Shown here: piece after piece, positions 11,462 through 25,837 of the stretch
Layout: each line of letters begins with the position of its first letter
How positions within the stretch are numbered: the first letter of the stretch is position 1
Assembly (NCBI GenBank): GCA_009869945.1
Contig: WIXG01000512.1
Location: 1 to 44,941 of the forward strand
DNA from: Mesaphorura yosii
Taxonomy: Eukaryota > Arthropoda > Collembola > Poduromorpha > Tullbergiidae
Reading direction: 5' to 3'
Length of the DNA stretch: 44,941 nucleotides
The notes under the pieces: generated by a model
What the model was told of the DNA's origin: nothing
Database searches by the model: none
The model's input: only the letters and a program-made list of their open reading frames with translations
Made by a program: the position numbers and the translations under genes

Positions 11462-11502
11462 CATTTCATGTGAGACGTGAAAAAAGTGGTTTCCCGTTTT
11501 AG

Positions 11503-11530
11503 TATAAATAAGTCACGAGTCATTTACTCA
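11503..11530 (+). promoter_or_regulatory. Putative core promoter for the ABCB gene
   Basis: TATAAATA at 11503-11510 is followed by TCATTG with a possible +1 A at 11530. A consensus donor GTAAGT lies at 11627, and an acceptor (ATTAG) ends at 12584, just before the ABCB start codon. Together these suggest a short untranslated first exon at about 11530-11626 and a 958-bp leader intron. This is inferred from motifs only. Confidence 0.35.
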
Positions 11531-12604
11531 TTGTTTACTATCGACTGGCAATTTCTCTTTGTATGTATTTACATTATCCGTTTAATACCTGAATCCAAGC
11601 AATCAGACCGGCGAAGAAATAACACGGTAAGTGGTTTTCCTGCTTGCGAACATCCGTAGTGGCTGTACGTAAACCAAATGTAATCAGCTGTTTGTTTCAC
11701 GCTGAACCTTTCGACAGAAAAACGTCAGTAAAAGCTAGTAAAGAGCATCACAAATGGGTTTCTAGACAACTTGCAAATTCTCGTCGAAAGAAAAATCGAT
11801 AGCAGTTCGGTAAACATTGCAGTGCTACCCGCCGCCGTCCGTCAAGGTCAGCATTCCCGGCATTATTCCATCATGCAGAGCGAAAGCGCATAAGAATAGA
11901 ACGTGCTAATCGATAAACTGACGTCGGAATTCTCGCCCAGTATTAATCTTTTAGTGCTTTGGTGTGTGGATCATGTAAAACTGCTTCATCAGTCGCACGC
12001 ACGTTTCCATTGCCTTGTCGCCGTCCGTGGTCCAGTGCCTTGGCCATAAACGGCCATAACGAAGTGCAAATAGAAGTGAATTGGCAAATTATTTCGTACT
12101 TGACCTTCACATTCATTCCACGCTTGTCAACACGCATTCAGAACGTCGGTTCAAGACAAAGTGTCCTTTGTTAGTCAATTAGTTATCGTTCTTTGTATTT
12201 CAATTAGAGAAATTGTGTAATTCTATTCTGTGGCATACCATGCAATTAAGTTTAAAGATACGTCACTAGCATCACGAGTGCAAATTGCTGATCTGAATCG
12301 AAATCGAGCGCCGAAAGTGTGAGCTATGCTGTGATATGGACACCTTGTGAATCTCGTGAGCCACTATCTGTGATAGCGATAACAAAGGCCTGGTTTGTTG
12401 CTTCGTGCTGGTCCAGTTCAGTATTCACAGTTCACGTGAGTTGGTGCATTGTAGTTTAATCATTGTGTAGACGTGTTGCCAGACGTGCGAGGGCTTACCC
12501 TCTAACCGTAGTGCTTTATAAATTAGGGTTCTGCGGAAACTGGCCTCATTTCTCGCTGCGTGCTGAACCCTTTGTCATAATTAGATACCTGGACTGGCGA
12601 AAAG
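11531..12604 (+). other. Probable 5' UTR exon and leader intron of the ABCB gene; no coding exon
   Basis: No supported open frame exists in this kilobase. The candidate splice pair (donor 11627, acceptor ending 12584) would leave about 20 nt of leader before the ATG at 12605. It probably also contains intronic regulatory sequence. Confidence 0.35.
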
Positions 12605-15600
12605 ATGGGTGGCAAGAATAGTAAAAGCGTGGAGCTGCCCAAACAACAGGAGAACGGGGCTACAATTGCCATGAATGGAATCGGAGAAAGTGAGACAAAC
12701 GGAAAATTTGGGCGGACCGACGAAAACGGAGCCGTGATTCCCGCACACGATGGAAAAGGCAACGACAAGAAAGGAAAGAAGGACGAGAAGGAACCAGAAA
12801 AACCGGCAATTCCACCCGTGCCGTACTTCACACTAGTAAGATATTTTATAAACATAATGTGTCCATCTTGGATCTTGGCATGAGTCCTGAGTCCTACTTT
12901 TCGTATCATATGATTCTTATATTTACAGTACCGGTACGCCACAGGCTTGGACAAACTGCTGCTTTTCATCGGTTTCCTCGCCGCAATGGCCGCCGGGGCA
13001 ACTTTGCCTTTAATGATAGTTCTTTTTGGAAACATGACTGAAAGCATGGTCAACCAAGCGTCGGACGACGCATACTGCGGGCTCAACACGACAGCGTAAG
13101 TCTTCCTTGCATCATAATCATACTGCGCCAGTACCTATACATAGATCATATGGCCGCTTGGATTATCGATTTGTGGCTATAAAATGTCAGGTGCGAGGTG
13201 CTAATTATAATTATGTAACCTGTCTCCCGCGAGGCCGCGAATCTCACCACATTCGCATTTTTTCGCCTCGACAGCAACCTACGCGACTATGCGTCGCTTT
13301 AGGCCACAAGAGCACTTGAGCCCATCATAAAGATAAACATTGACCAAATTGCGATCTGCGATGGGCAGGAAAAGCACAATGTAGCAGTACTTGAGCACGT
13401 GTACGAGCGCATGACTTGTGACTAGCAGGCAATGCACACAATTATCTGTAGCTTTGCGGTGACTTCATGAGAAATTTTTCCAGTTAACACATTGGCACAT
13501 GACTATTGGAGTGGGAATGGCGAATTATTGACATTGGCCTTGGTCTTATGGTCAAGAGTATGTCTGCTTTGAAACTTTTCATTGCTTTAATCACGCACGA
13601 GAACGAACTTCTAATATCAATACCGGGTTAATATGTTTTTAGTAATCATCTTTGCGAATGTTATTGCGAACTCTTAATGAAGCCTTCGATTATGCTATGC
13701 TCACGCAGGGATCCTTTGACCACTACACGGAACCCGCAGGAACTTCTGGATGACCTGGTCGATGATTTGAAGACACTGACCATACAAATGTGCATTGTTG
13801 GAGGCTCGGCGCTCGTTCTAAATTATCTCTTTATGTTCGCATTCAACTACGTTGCAGAAAATATTGTAAGACTATAGGCGTATTTTTCTGCCAACTCTCT
13901 TTATGCATATTCATACTTTACGCCGTTTACGCTTTGGAATAGGTTCACAAACTGCGTGGAAAATACCTGGAAGCCCTTCTGAGGCAAAATATTGGATGGT
14001 ATGATACAAATCAAGACAAGAATTTCGTATCCAGAATCGCAGAGTATGTGTGCAGCTCATTAACTAGCTTCCGAAATGTAGAAATTATACCGCATGTTAC
14101 TTTCTATTGTTCGTTGCAGAGATTTGGTGAAGATCCAGGATGCAATTGGTGAAAAGGTTCCGTTGGCCATGTTCTTCGCTGCGACGACTATCGCGTCGTT
14201 GATCACCGCTTTCATCCACGGCTGGCTGCTGACACTCGTCGTTCTATCGAGTGCTCCAGTGCTTGCTATCGTTACAGGAGCTGTGGCTGGCATCATGTCG
14301 AAATTGGCGTCCACCGAACAGCAATCCTATGCGAAAGCAGGAAACGTGGCAGAGGAAGCAATTACAAACATAAAGACGGTGCTTGCATTCAGCGGTGCAG
14401 AGAAGGAGATTGAGCGGTACCAGGTTGGGCTCGAGTTTGCAAAAGCGGCAGGGAAGAAACGTGCCGTGTTCTCAGGCTTGTCAATGGGTCTCATGTGGTT
14501 CATCATGTACTGCTCTTATGCGCTGGCCTTCTGGTATGGTACTAGACTCATTCTGGACAGCAAAGACGACCAATGCGAGGGGAAGGACCCCAAATACGGA
14601 GCTGATAAACTGCTGATCGTTTTCTTCTGTGTGATGATGGGTGCATTCAACATTGGTCAAAGTGCATCGTACTTCGAGACCTTCGCCGTCGGGCGTGGTG
14701 CTGGCGCAGTCATCTATTCTGTCATCGACCGCGTTCCAGAAATTGACTCGTACTCTGAGAAAGGAAAGAAGCCTTCAAAGCGGTCGTCTGGCAAGCTCAC
14801 ATTCCGTCACATTGCCTTCTCTTATCCATCGCGTCCTGAAGTACCCATCTTGAAGGACTTCTCTCTGGACATCGAACCTGGCCAAACGGTCGCTCTTGTG
14901 GGACACAGCGGTTGTGGAAAATCGACGTGCCTTCAGCTTCTACAACGATTCTACGATCCCTTAGCGGGGCATGTGCTTGTCGATGATGTTGACATCAAAG
15001 ACTTACACCTGGGTTGGCTGCGGTCTCAAATTGGAGTCGTCTCTCAAGAACCAATTCTGTTCAACACCACCATTATTGAGAATATTCGTTATGGGCGTGC
15101 TGACGTGACAGACGCGGAGATCGAGGAAGCTTGCCGCAAATCCAACGCCCATGCTTTCATATCAAAATTGCCGAAGCGGTATGAGACACAAGTCGGGGAT
15201 CGTGGAGCCCAGCTTTCTGGTGGACAAAAACAACGTATCGCAATTGCACGTGCTCTCGTTCGCAACCCACCGATACTTTTGCTTGATGTATGAGCATTTT
15301 TCGCTTGTCTATTATCATTGGCGGCATATATTAAGGACTATTACTATCAGGTACTTTTATTGTAATTTACTAGGAAGCCACTTCTGCTCTCGATACGCAG
15401 TCCGAATCTGTGGTCCAGGCAGCGCTGGATCGCGCCAGGCAGGGAAGAACCACGCTCATTGTTGCGCACCGGCTTTCGACTATTAGAGCCGCGGACAAAG
15501 TGGTTGCCATCAGCGAAGGGCAAGTCACCGAGCAGGGAACACATATGGAACTTCTGAGGGCCAAGGGACTCTACTATCAACTGGTCACCGCCCAGCTGCA

Positions 15601-17978
15601 AGGCGGTACAGTCGATCCTGACGAATTGGACCCGCTTGAAGAGGAAGTCATCGCAGCAACCTCAGGAGACGGGGCGATGGACTCCAAAGATCGACCCGTG
15701 TACGCTCGTCAGCGATCAAGCATTAAGAAGAAGCCAAGCATACAGTTGGACGACGACGATGTCGCGGTTATTGCACCACAGATCACCGAAGGAACGCTGT
15801 CGGTGAGTTTTAAACTCCCCAAATTTCCAGCTAGTCAGCTGTAATTGGTCGAAATTAACGGAGATTTCTGTTTGATGACTTTGCAGAAGGACGAACTGGA
15901 CAACCAAGCACCCTTTATACGAGTTCTGAAGTTAAATTCACCAGAATGGCCATACATTTTGATTGGAGTTCTGATGTCTATAATTCAAGGAATGTCATTT
16001 CCAGCTTTCTCAATCATCTTTGGAGAGTACCTGAAAATCTTGTCATACCCCGATCGGGAAGAGACGGAGAAAGATGCCGATTTGTATGCGATACTGTTCT
16101 TGGGACTCGGGATTGGTGCTGGCCTGTCAATGTACCTTCAAATTTTCACGTTCAGCATAGCCGGCGAAGAATTGACTTCACGCCTCAGACACATGTCATT
16201 CAAGGCTATGTTGAAGCAAGAGCTGGCATTCTTCGATGACGAAGCAAACAACATCGGTGCGCTTTGCGCAAGATTGGCAGGTGATGCTGCAGGCGTGCAG
16301 GGCGCTACTGGACAACGTGTGGGTTCCGTGATTCAGTCAATAGCTACCATTGGGATCGCAACCGGCCTTGGAATGTATTATCTGCCTAAGCTGGGAGGTG
16401 TGTCACTAGCTTTCGCTCCGATCGTTATATTCGCCGCGTACTTCCAGGGGGCAATGATGACTGGTTCGAATATCCTGGAGAAAGACGCAATTGAGAACGC
16501 AAGCAAAATTGCGGTACAAGCCGTGAGCAACATTCGTACAGTGGCCGCATTGACGAAGGAACGGGACTTCGTGGCCAAGTACCTTGAGCTGCTGACGAGT
16601 ACGCACCGTAAGGTGTTGCGAATGTCACATATGCGTGGATTCATGTTTGGCCTCAGCCAAGGTGTTCCATTCGTGGCGTACGGAGTGGTCATGTTTTACG
16701 GAGGAGTGTGTAAGTATCCATCATTTCCCAGTTATTTGAAACCTGCTCCCATACTCGAGGTAATTACTTCTTGCTTTGGTCCCTGTAGTGATTCGGGACG
16801 AAGGTGCCAACTATGGCTCAGTTTTCAAGGTGGGACAGGCAATGATTATCGGTACGATGATGGTTGGACAGGCGATGGCGTTCACTCCAAATTACAGTAA
16901 AGCAAAGTTGAGCGCTGCTCGTGTTCTGAGGCTGCTGGATCGCAAACCTGCAATTGACAGTTCACCCAACGTTGGAACGAAAATTGTAAGAGTTTATTAG
17001 AACTTTACCAAGTTTAAAATCATCGCCAACTCTGTCTTACTTTGCTTTTCAGCAATCCGCAAGAGGCGCCGTCAGGTTCGACGAGATCGTTTTCAATTAC
17101 CCAACACGGCCAGCCGCAAAGATTCTGCGTGGTCTTTCTCTAGAAATTGAGCCTGGTAAAAGTTTCGCACTGGTGGGCCCGTCGGGCTGTGGGAAGTCAA
17201 CAACTATTCAACTCATTCTCAGATATTATGACCCAATCTCGGGAAAACTGGTAAGAGACTCGTCAATACCAATAACTTCATGTAACAGAAAATTACTGTT
17301 AAACACATGTTAAATGTTTTTTGCAGAGGTTTGACGAGAATGAAATTCGGACTCTAAACGTGTACTCACTCCGTTCTCAGATGGCCATCGTCGCACAAGA
17401 ACCGGCTCTTTTCGATCGGACTATTGCGGAAAACATCGCGTATGGAGATAACGGACGAAATGTGACGATCGAAGAAGTCATTGCAGCAGCTAAACAGGCG
17501 AATATTCACTCATTCATTGCGTCGTTGCCAGCCGTAAGTCTAATGTCATCTCGAACTCCAGAACTTTATAGGCAAGTCTTAGAACTTTTGTCTTTGCTTT
17601 CAGGGCTACGAGACTCGCGTCGGCGAAATGGGCACTCAACTCTCTGGAGGTCAGAAGCAGCGTGTTGCCATTGCTCGAGCACTGGTGCGGAATCCGAAGC
17701 TTTTGCTGCTTGATGAGGCCACGAGTGCCCTGGACACTGAAAGTGAAGCAATCGTGCAGGAAGCACTGGACGCTGCAAGTGCTGGTCGAACTTCGATCAC
17801 CATCGCACATAGACTCTCAAGTATACAAAATGTAGACAAAATCCTTGTCATCAATAACGGTGAACTTCTTGAGGCCGGAACACACACCGAGCTCCTGGAA
17901 GCAAAGGGTCTGTACCATGTACTCTGGAATATGCAAGGACAGCACAACAATAGTAACAAGAAAGATAAAACCGTGTAA
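12605..17978 (+). CDS. ABCB full transporter (P-glycoprotein / multidrug-resistance type)
   Basis: A plasma-membrane ATP-driven exporter of lipophilic compounds. Eleven coding exons give 1350 residues: 12605-12835, 12929-13095, 13709-13865, 13943-14043, 14120-15287, 15374-15802, 15887-16709, 16789-16985, 17053-17250, 17327-17533, 17604-17978. A charged, Lys/Glu-rich cytosolic N-terminus precedes TM1 ([14 protein letters not shown]). The layout is TMD1-NBD1-linker-TMD2-NBD2. NBD1 shows Walker [11 protein letters not shown]-loop VSQEP, signature [15 protein letters not shown], Walker B ILLLDE (split by an intron after the Asp), D-loop SALD and H-loop AHRLS. NBD2 shows [39 protein letters not shown] and AHRLS. 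Both sites therefore look catalytically complete. The linker around 15640-15800 is Asp/Glu- and Lys-rich with Ser residues, as in phosphorylated P-gp linkers. Length is near the family's usual 1250-1350. Substrates cannot be deduced. Confidence 0.95.
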
Positions 17979-18033
17979 ATATGTTATGTAATAAGTAAGT
18001 TTAGAACCTATTAGATGAACTGTTAAACAAGTC

Positions 18034-18039
18034 AATAAA
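18034..18039 (+). terminator. Poly(A) signal AATAAA, ABCB gene
   Basis: Canonical AATAAA 56 bp after the ABCB stop codon; the 3' UTR is short. Confidence 0.7.
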
Positions 18040-21000
18040 TTGTTGGTATAAATTTACTATCATCTGTGGCATTAATTCAGCTACATCAGCTACAGATAAC
18101 CTGCGCCCTGTGTAGTCAGATATCAGAACGAGAAGTGTGAATTGAGTAAATTCAAGCTCGCTAGCAAAAGAAAGACGCTTTCTCAGGCAGGAGAAGTTCG
18201 GTGAAGCGATGCGACTCATGCGACTGGCTCTACACGTGGCGCTGTGGTTACCATTCTTACACTTTGGGTTTAACTAAGCTAATGAGTCATTTATACGAGT
18301 CAGAGACTTTTGTCCTCAAACGAGACACCTGTCTGCTCTAATCGTGCCCGCAATTTATCTTTCACCGCAGCACAACCGCTGCCGCAGAACCAAACTCATT
18401 CTTCGCTCAACCTTGCTTCGATTTCTTTTTGCTATGTGAATAAAATGGCTTTGTATATCCCTGGTCCATGTCACTTGCTCGCGACGTGACGCGCCTGCTC
18501 TAGTTAAGCGAATCAGAGAGATTATTAATATTCATCGCCTTTTGCTCAAAGTCATTGCATGGCACTGGCTTGTCCTTTTCAATCGTATTAATTGGAAGCT
18601 TCACATTTGATTTGCTCTTTTGAATTCCTGACTCAATAAAAGCATTCAATCGGTTCCAGTCTACAAGGCTGCACGTACAAATTGAAAAGCATTTGTTGCG
18701 GGTTGACTGCTGACTTTTATTAAATGCGTGAATAAAATATTGCCACGCTGATTCTCATTCTTATGTGCGTCCCGTATAGAGCAAAGCAGGAAGGGTTCCT
18801 TCCACACAAAAGGTTCACTTTGACTATCATCAGCCTGACTTTTCAAATGAGGGTTGATCGAGGCCATTAGATCATTATTCTGATTCCAACTTCACTTGGA
18901 CACTCGTAGTCACACTTTAAAAAATGAACACATGTGGCCCGGCTCGACTTTTAGTCTGGTCGTACTTTGACAAGGGACAAAGATGATATTCGGCGATGAC
19001 TAACTGATGAGCCCAGCGTGGAATAAATCCTTGTCCTTGATCTGGAATCGAAGGGCAGCAAAATATTGCGAATTGTATCAAATTACTTAGGCAGCTAGTT
19101 TGTACGAAGTAGTCGAGGAAGGGGACAACAAGCGAACATAAATCATGGGTAGAATCACGAATTTCATTTCGAGCGAGTACGATGAATAAAATGTGAACCG
19201 GGTTGTGTAAGGCACTGACACTGCAAGGCGCAGGGCCAACGTGTGAATGCAATGGGCCATTGTGAATGAACAGCACGATGTGAAGAAGTCTCTTTACCCC
19301 TTTCCCTGGGCCGAGTGAGGCAGTAAGTGTGATTTCACTCTGTAAATATTTGTTTAGCTGTTGTCGGTTTTAATTATGTTCAAATAACGCAATCCGATTG
19401 CAGCGGGTATGGAATGTCATCTAATTGAAAACGTAAATGCAGAATGAATTCGAGCGAATTCCCTATCTCGTGGTAATCTGATTTCTACGTTACGTTGCCA
19501 ATGTGTGTTCAAGACGAACATTAAACGTAATTGAGAGAGTTTTTGCGTAGAATGGACGGTGGATTGAAGCTGAAGTGGACCGTCATTAAGACTATAAACG
19601 CTGTTAGCTATTACTTTTGATAATAGTTTCAATTCGATGGCTGAACCATTTCATTGCCAGAAGTACGTTGAAGCATACCTCCTATTGCTTTAAAATATCA
19701 CAACTGTTCAAACACAAGGAACTCTTTCACCGTACCGGAAGTTAAGTGCAGCTTAAGATTTATTAAACAATGGCTTGGCTTTCATTACACCATGATCATG
19801 AGCACAAATACTAAGACAGCGTTTCTCTTTGGATGATTTGTTTGAGGTACCGCTCATATTCATTTTAATGCCCGGACATTCTAACGGTGAACTGTTTAAT
19901 ATTTTGGTTAATTCGATATAAATAAACAATCCACTTCCGCCCAATAGAGCTCTTTTCCAGGGATCAAGCCGCTGCGGGACTGGATTTTAACATAACAGGA
20001 CCCACCTCTGATGTGTGTGGATCTGCTCTTGCATCCAACATCAACATTTTGCTGCGCAGGCACACATTTTCCCGGCCCTGCTTTCACCAGTTATTCGCTG
20101 TCTCCAAAAAGTACACAACTAAAATGAAAAGTCAAGCGCACGTCAAGGAGAAGTGTCATTCTTTTGTAATATATTACCAAAACCCGCAAACATGAGATTT
20201 TTAATAAAAACACATCGGGCTCAGAATCCTTGAGAAGTGTGTCGTTGTGATTCGTGCTTTCCTGAACTCTCGGAGACATAAAAGTGAACATGATGAATAG
20301 GGTCATCAAAATGCATGAGCATTGCTCGTTCCATCGTCTTGATGCAGACACTTTTATCTTTGCTTCATGAATTTGGCTGTATCACCACATTTTTTCTACT
20401 TTTATGCAGAACTGTCATATAAGCAACAGAATTATGAAACTATGGGTCACATGAATCGCTTTACTTCCATGGTCTTTCGTGTTTCATTAATTTGTGCATG
20501 GAACTCTGTAGCCCAAAATTGGTGGTTCGGTGCGTCGACATCAAGAACCAAGTTGGTGTGGGGGTTGCTTTTGGCGAGCATTCTTTGAATGTTTAATTAA
20601 ACTTTTCCCTCATGAATCGTACATTTCCATACAAATGTTCTTTAAAATTAGCAGTGTGTTTTATTGAGCCACTCTGACGCAACCACTATACTGAGAATTA
20701 TACTTTGTGTGTACCAAAGTGAGTCCCTGAAGGGAATTCAGAATTTTCAATTCCGTGTCTGTATTTATTCGTTCAATATAAAGATTAAGCCGACAAAGTC
20801 AAAGGAAAGTTCATTATCAACTATCGCATCAACAGAAAGGGACGACGACAGCCCGAAACTCCTCAGGGACAAATTCACATTTCCGAGGTTAGACACCAAA
20901 TGAAAACACGCTTTTCGTTAATTGAGAGAGAGCATCAGTTTTGTTCCTTGTATAATGAAGGTCTGGATTTTCTTCGCTCCTGGGCTGAGTATCGACCAAT

Positions 21001-24000
21001 GTCAACAACGAAATTCGATAGACACGGAAAAAATTAGACTGGACGAGAGATAGAGCGTCGACATCAGACCATTTAATTGTACTGAACTTTTTGACCATCC
21101 TCAATCTTCATGTCCTGAAGAAAATGTATTTGTTGACGAAGATTTTTCTGTTTCGACGGGTAAGACTTTGCATTGACAGTGGCCCCCGGGAAAGTAGTCA
21201 TCGCTTCTTATCTTTGCGTATGAAGAGCACATTTGCATTCAGGAAGTAAAGTAAAGAATGGGACGCAGATACAAGTATACGAAGTAAATGTAGACTTGAA
21301 TTCAGACAGCAAGACAGGGAAATCATAACACCAAGCTTTCCCTCGACTTCAACATCAGTCAACTTCACTATGCGAGTTCTTCACTGTCTTTCACCATCAC
21401 TTGTACCCGGCCGCATCGTGTTCGTAAAGAATAATGGGAGGTGAAACAAACGCACGAGGAAAGAATTTCTTACTTTCACTCGCACTCCTGCAGATGCAAG
21501 ATGTGGGAAAGATGTAAGCAAGAAATTGCGCCGTGCAGGGAAATGAGTTGAATTGTCGAATGCTTCAGGATTAAGAGCGAAGCGAAAAAGAGGGATGGCT
21601 GTACCTTCCCGTAATTCTTTCAGGCTGTGCGCGCATGAATCAATTTGACTTCAACTTGAAATCTTACGCACTTGGTTAAATACCTGTTAAAGTTGTTAGT
21701 TTCTTGTAAAACGCATATTTATGTGTTTGCTTGACCTTCAACATCCTCAGTCAGCATAAATATTAATGATCAGGCCGAATCCTCTCACCGAGGAATGCAA
21801 CACGCAAGCAGAATGGGAAAAGTCATGAATACCAACAACTTCAAATTCATCATGTTTCCTAATCACTCGACTTGATGAGATTTGAAAGATAGAGTGAATG
21901 AAATATGAACTTGTGTTCACGATTAATTGTTTCCGTGCATTCCTTCTCCGTGTCTCTCGTCTTGCTCCTGCTCGTTTACAAAACCAGCTTTCATCAACCC
22001 TGTTTTACATTTTACCCGTTCCCAGGCTCGGCACCAGCATGGAGTACGGCATGGGCATGGTTTCAAGTAACAAATGATAAATGCGTTGTTTGAATATTTG
22101 AACAGTCGTTCACGACGAAGTGCAGCAGTCTGACTGCACGGAGGAAATGGCTGAAAAAGGAAAATGCTGGCGCAGTTTGTAATTTAAAAATGCACCGATA
22201 GAGACGAAGAGTTGAGATCAAAATTCGTGGGCCTCGAAATAATTTTTCATACTTATTGCATATCATTTGCCTTGACTTTCTTGTAATGCTGGAGAACTTG
22301 AAGGCATCCCTATTCTTTCCAACCTCTGAATCTGAATCTCAAGCCAGTCAGTATCAGAATTGACCCGAGTCATTAAGCGCTTCCATTTCTTTGTATTAAG
22401 GAATTTGACTTTGGCAGCGGAACATGCAAATTATAGTTTCCATTTTGCACGTGAGTGTGAAAATACACTGTAGGCTAGACAGGTCGAAAACTTGCAATCA
22501 ATTGAGACTCCTTGTTCGTTGTTCGAGGTGATGCGGTGGTGATTATGACGTGACAGGCCTCATTGTCTAAAAAGTTGAATTCAAGTTTCCAGACTCTGCC
22601 TGCCTGCCTTGTTCTATTCTTTTCCGAATCCAGTTTGGAGTTTGAGCTTGATTGTGCAGGCAAACCTTTCTTCTCACTTTGCTTCTTTTTCGGCAATTCT
22701 TGATTTGAAGATTATCATTATCATCCTTCCAATTCTCCAAACTCAAGAATCATGACTCGTTCCTCTTGAATCTTTTAACCCGTTCATTGTGTGACGTGTT
22801 TGCTGTCCATCATGTTTCAAATTGGTTGAATTTTCTATTCTTTCATTTTAATGTCAAAAGTTTAAGCAAGGTTCTGTGAAACAAAGAAGGCAATTTCAGT
22901 CCCGCTTGTATGAAGGTGATGTTTTATTAAGAAGGGCGGATGTGAATGTTTAAGAATTTAAACCTCGACAAGATTTGGATGAACAATTGTCCAGAGAACG
23001 TCCAAAATAAAATTACTTCTATCTTGCTCTCATTTTAATGCTTTGGGTTTGCGTGACAGTTCGCTCTTTACTTATGCTTATGAAAGGCGTGCATTTGGCT
23101 ATAGTTTTACTTCCTGTGACATTAGTCCATCTTCCACAACTCGTTATTGACAGAGTATGAATAGTAAGGAAGCGCAGTCAGATAAAATTCTGAAGTCTAG
23201 TATTGACGATATTTGCTTGTACTAATATTATAGGTTCCAATTTCTGACCCGATCCAATCAGTAAATCAATTGGAAATTAGAAATTGTATTGCTGATTCAT
23301 TCGGAAAAAATTGGTCAAATCGGCAAACCTCCGATCCAATCGGCAAATCTGTAGGAATTGCAAATTCTTCCGTTGGTCAAGCAAGTTGTTTTCTGGATCT
23401 TAGCCTTCTTGGCAAATCTGCAGCGTATTGAGACTTTTCCAGACCCATTCCGGCTCGCCATATTCTACAAACTAAGAAACACGACAATGTTTTAAAGTAC
23501 TCAAAACTCGCTCGTCTATATTGTTTTTACATACACAAAGAATCAGGATTCATGTTTTCTTGCCGTGAAACGAAGAAAGGTTCTGAGTAATGGTTCCGGG
23601 CTATGAGTCACGATTTTCAGAGTGCTGAGTTTCTCGTGCCATCGTCCTACTCTGAGAGTATCCGTGCCGTTTTCACTACTAAATTCGATTTACAATCTGC
23701 TGTCACAATTAATTATCCTCCAAGCCTTATTTGTTACAGTGCATGCATATTCATCTAATCGAGTACTGGCAAGGGGCTGTTCTGAAATTAATTTATGATC
23801 GATTGCATCCATTTATAGTGGTAAATAAAATATTTGAATTTTAACTTGCTGACACGGAGCTGTTCAGCGGATCCTGTATCGAGTATCAACACTCCTCGAT
23901 GAATTATGAGACTCATACTCTTGCCAGCAGAGTAAGTAATTTCTTGCAGCACTTTGCTTTGGGTCAATATTGCTCCGAAACAACACTCAATGCCGTAGTA

Positions 24001-24577
24001 CCAGGTTGCAATATCAGACACAGATATTCCTACATTATGCTTATGCTCATAGAAGATTTTTGCAGATTATCAACGGCATTGTGAGCTTCCGAATTTCAAG
24101 CTCGTGGATTCTCACGCTGAAACTCTAGTATTATTGCTGGATAATAAAAGAATAAAAAGATGACACGAACAAAATCTCCCAACTCAATATACACGCTTAA
24201 CATTTCGACGTGTTTGTCTCTGCGCTTGGCATTCTTCTATAAGCTGATTAGTGGATTTACTCAAGCTGATATCTTTTAAGCTTGGAAATATGATCAAGAT
24301 CCTGATTTCAAGTGAGTATGTAGTTTACAGCGCGGACGATAAGATTATCGAGTTATTTATAATATTGAACACAGTGGGCAGTAGGAAGAAAGATATTAGG
24401 TACTGTGCATCGTTTTATGCGGCACTTTCTTTTGATCCGTCAAGGAGGAATAAAACCTGACTGCTGACCATTCAAAATAAACTTTGACTTGGAAAAGACG
24501 TTGTCTCAGAACAAAGAGAATGATTACGAAAATGGTTCACACGAATCGCATTCACGGCTTTTGGTCGTCAGTCAGCA
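18040..24577. other. Gene desert, first part
   Basis: No frame longer than about 120 codons and none resembling a protein; scattered frames lack splice partners. The only structure I noted is a weak copy of the recurrent element at about 18716-18759, and a weak CACTCGAC-type match at 21863 with CATCAACCCTG about 130 bp on. This resembles the arrangement of the stronger blocks further right. I see no tRNA or rRNA. Confidence 0.4.
18716..18759 (+). repeat. Recurrent non-coding element, weak copy 1
   Basis: Contains GTGAATAAAATATTGCC, ACGCTG and a terminal CTCATT in the same order as the copy at 37511-37613, though shorter and with gaps. On its own it would not be convincing. Its position, 5.9 kb left of the next copy, matches the spacing between the other copies. 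Confidence 0.35.
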
Positions 24578-24644
24578 CTCGTAATGGTAATAGCCCATAA
24601 TAAAATGATCTGAAAATTACTTCCTTCGCATTGTAAACTCATTT
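24578..24644 (+). repeat. Recurrent non-coding element, copy 2
   Basis: Begins CTCGTAATGGTAATAGC, then CATAATAAAATGAT, and ends GTAAACTCATTT. The same blocks in the same order occur at 31699-31805 and 37511-37613. There is no shared reading frame between copies: the middle region differs in length and in stop codons, so it is not an exon. Confidence 0.55.
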
Positions 24645-25822
24645 ACCTAAGAAGGGTGCAAAGAGAAAGACGACTTACAATGAGATTTTGTATATACCAC
24701 AATACCGCGTTCGGTGCAGGCAATTGTCGAACGAATTTTGTTTTCTTTATGCCACCATTGAATTTTATAACCAACCGAATAATAACCAGGATTCGGAGTC
24801 CATCAGTCCATCACATTAACGCTTTGTGTGGCATTCTGAATGTGGGGTCTATTTTTGGATCATGCTTGCTCCAAGACACATTTCGATTCCGAAAGCAACG
24901 CTGTTTTCTCGTGTAAAATGCTGACTGAATTTGACCGGCCCGTAACATTGTTATTGTCAATTTTATGTCCACGCAGCACACGTCATCCAATTATCTGAAT
25001 GCCTACTTTTGGGAATTGTCTCTCCGTCTGAGATTTGGCGATGAATCAACAACTGTCTTGCACTTTCGCTGGATTCATTTAATTATAACAGACATGGACA
25101 CAAGATTCAGCTTTGCAGCTATACAGAAAATGAGAACGTGTTTAGAATTGACAATATGACAACTCTCCAAATGACTCACACGTCTATTCTGTTCAAAAGT
25201 TTGACGAGAACCATTTTGGGACTCTGCTAACTCTGCTTCACCACGGGCCAAGGCTAGACATTCTGAGAAGCTGAAGTAAGAAGACGGGAGGAGTCTGAAT
25301 CATCTGGTAATGATACTGTGTAATGCATTAATAAACGAATCCTTGTCCATTCTTCGTGCCCTAAAACGTACTTTAATGATCCAGCGCTTAGATCTTTGAT
25401 CAAACGTGATCAAATCATAATTATTATCCTTGACTCACACCCTCAACGACAGTCTCGAAGGGATCGTTACTGACTGTGCTAGAAAAATAGAATTCGTTAA
25501 AAATAATAGAACCAACGTTTGTAGCATCGCCTCTTAGTTCACTTGAAGATGCCTCAACGAAGCAAAATCCGAAATTCTAGGGGCGCTGAACAATTAGTCT
25601 GCATTCACAGGATAGCTGTACTTGAATGATTGAAATCTCGAGCGTAAATTCATAAGACCCGTCCATAAACATCCTAAGCAGTACACCCATGGAGCATTCA
25701 ATCCGGAGACAGCAGACAGCAGCATACAACAGCGCTTGCATTTCTCTAATGACACAAACACGGGCAGTAAATATTTAATGCATAATCTTGATAAATGTCT
25801 CGTACAAGAAACCACAGAGATA

Positions 25823-25837
25823 ATCTGTTAATGTGTT
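25823..25837 (+). repeat. 15-bp motif ATCTGTTAATGTGTT, copy 1
   Basis: Exact 15-bp sequence also found at 26744 and 33587, each time after a CAGA-type lead-in. About 150 bp downstream lies AAGATTTTATG. The copy at 33587 has TATGATTTTATG at nearly the same distance, each preceded by GGGCAAG. Confidence 0.5.
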
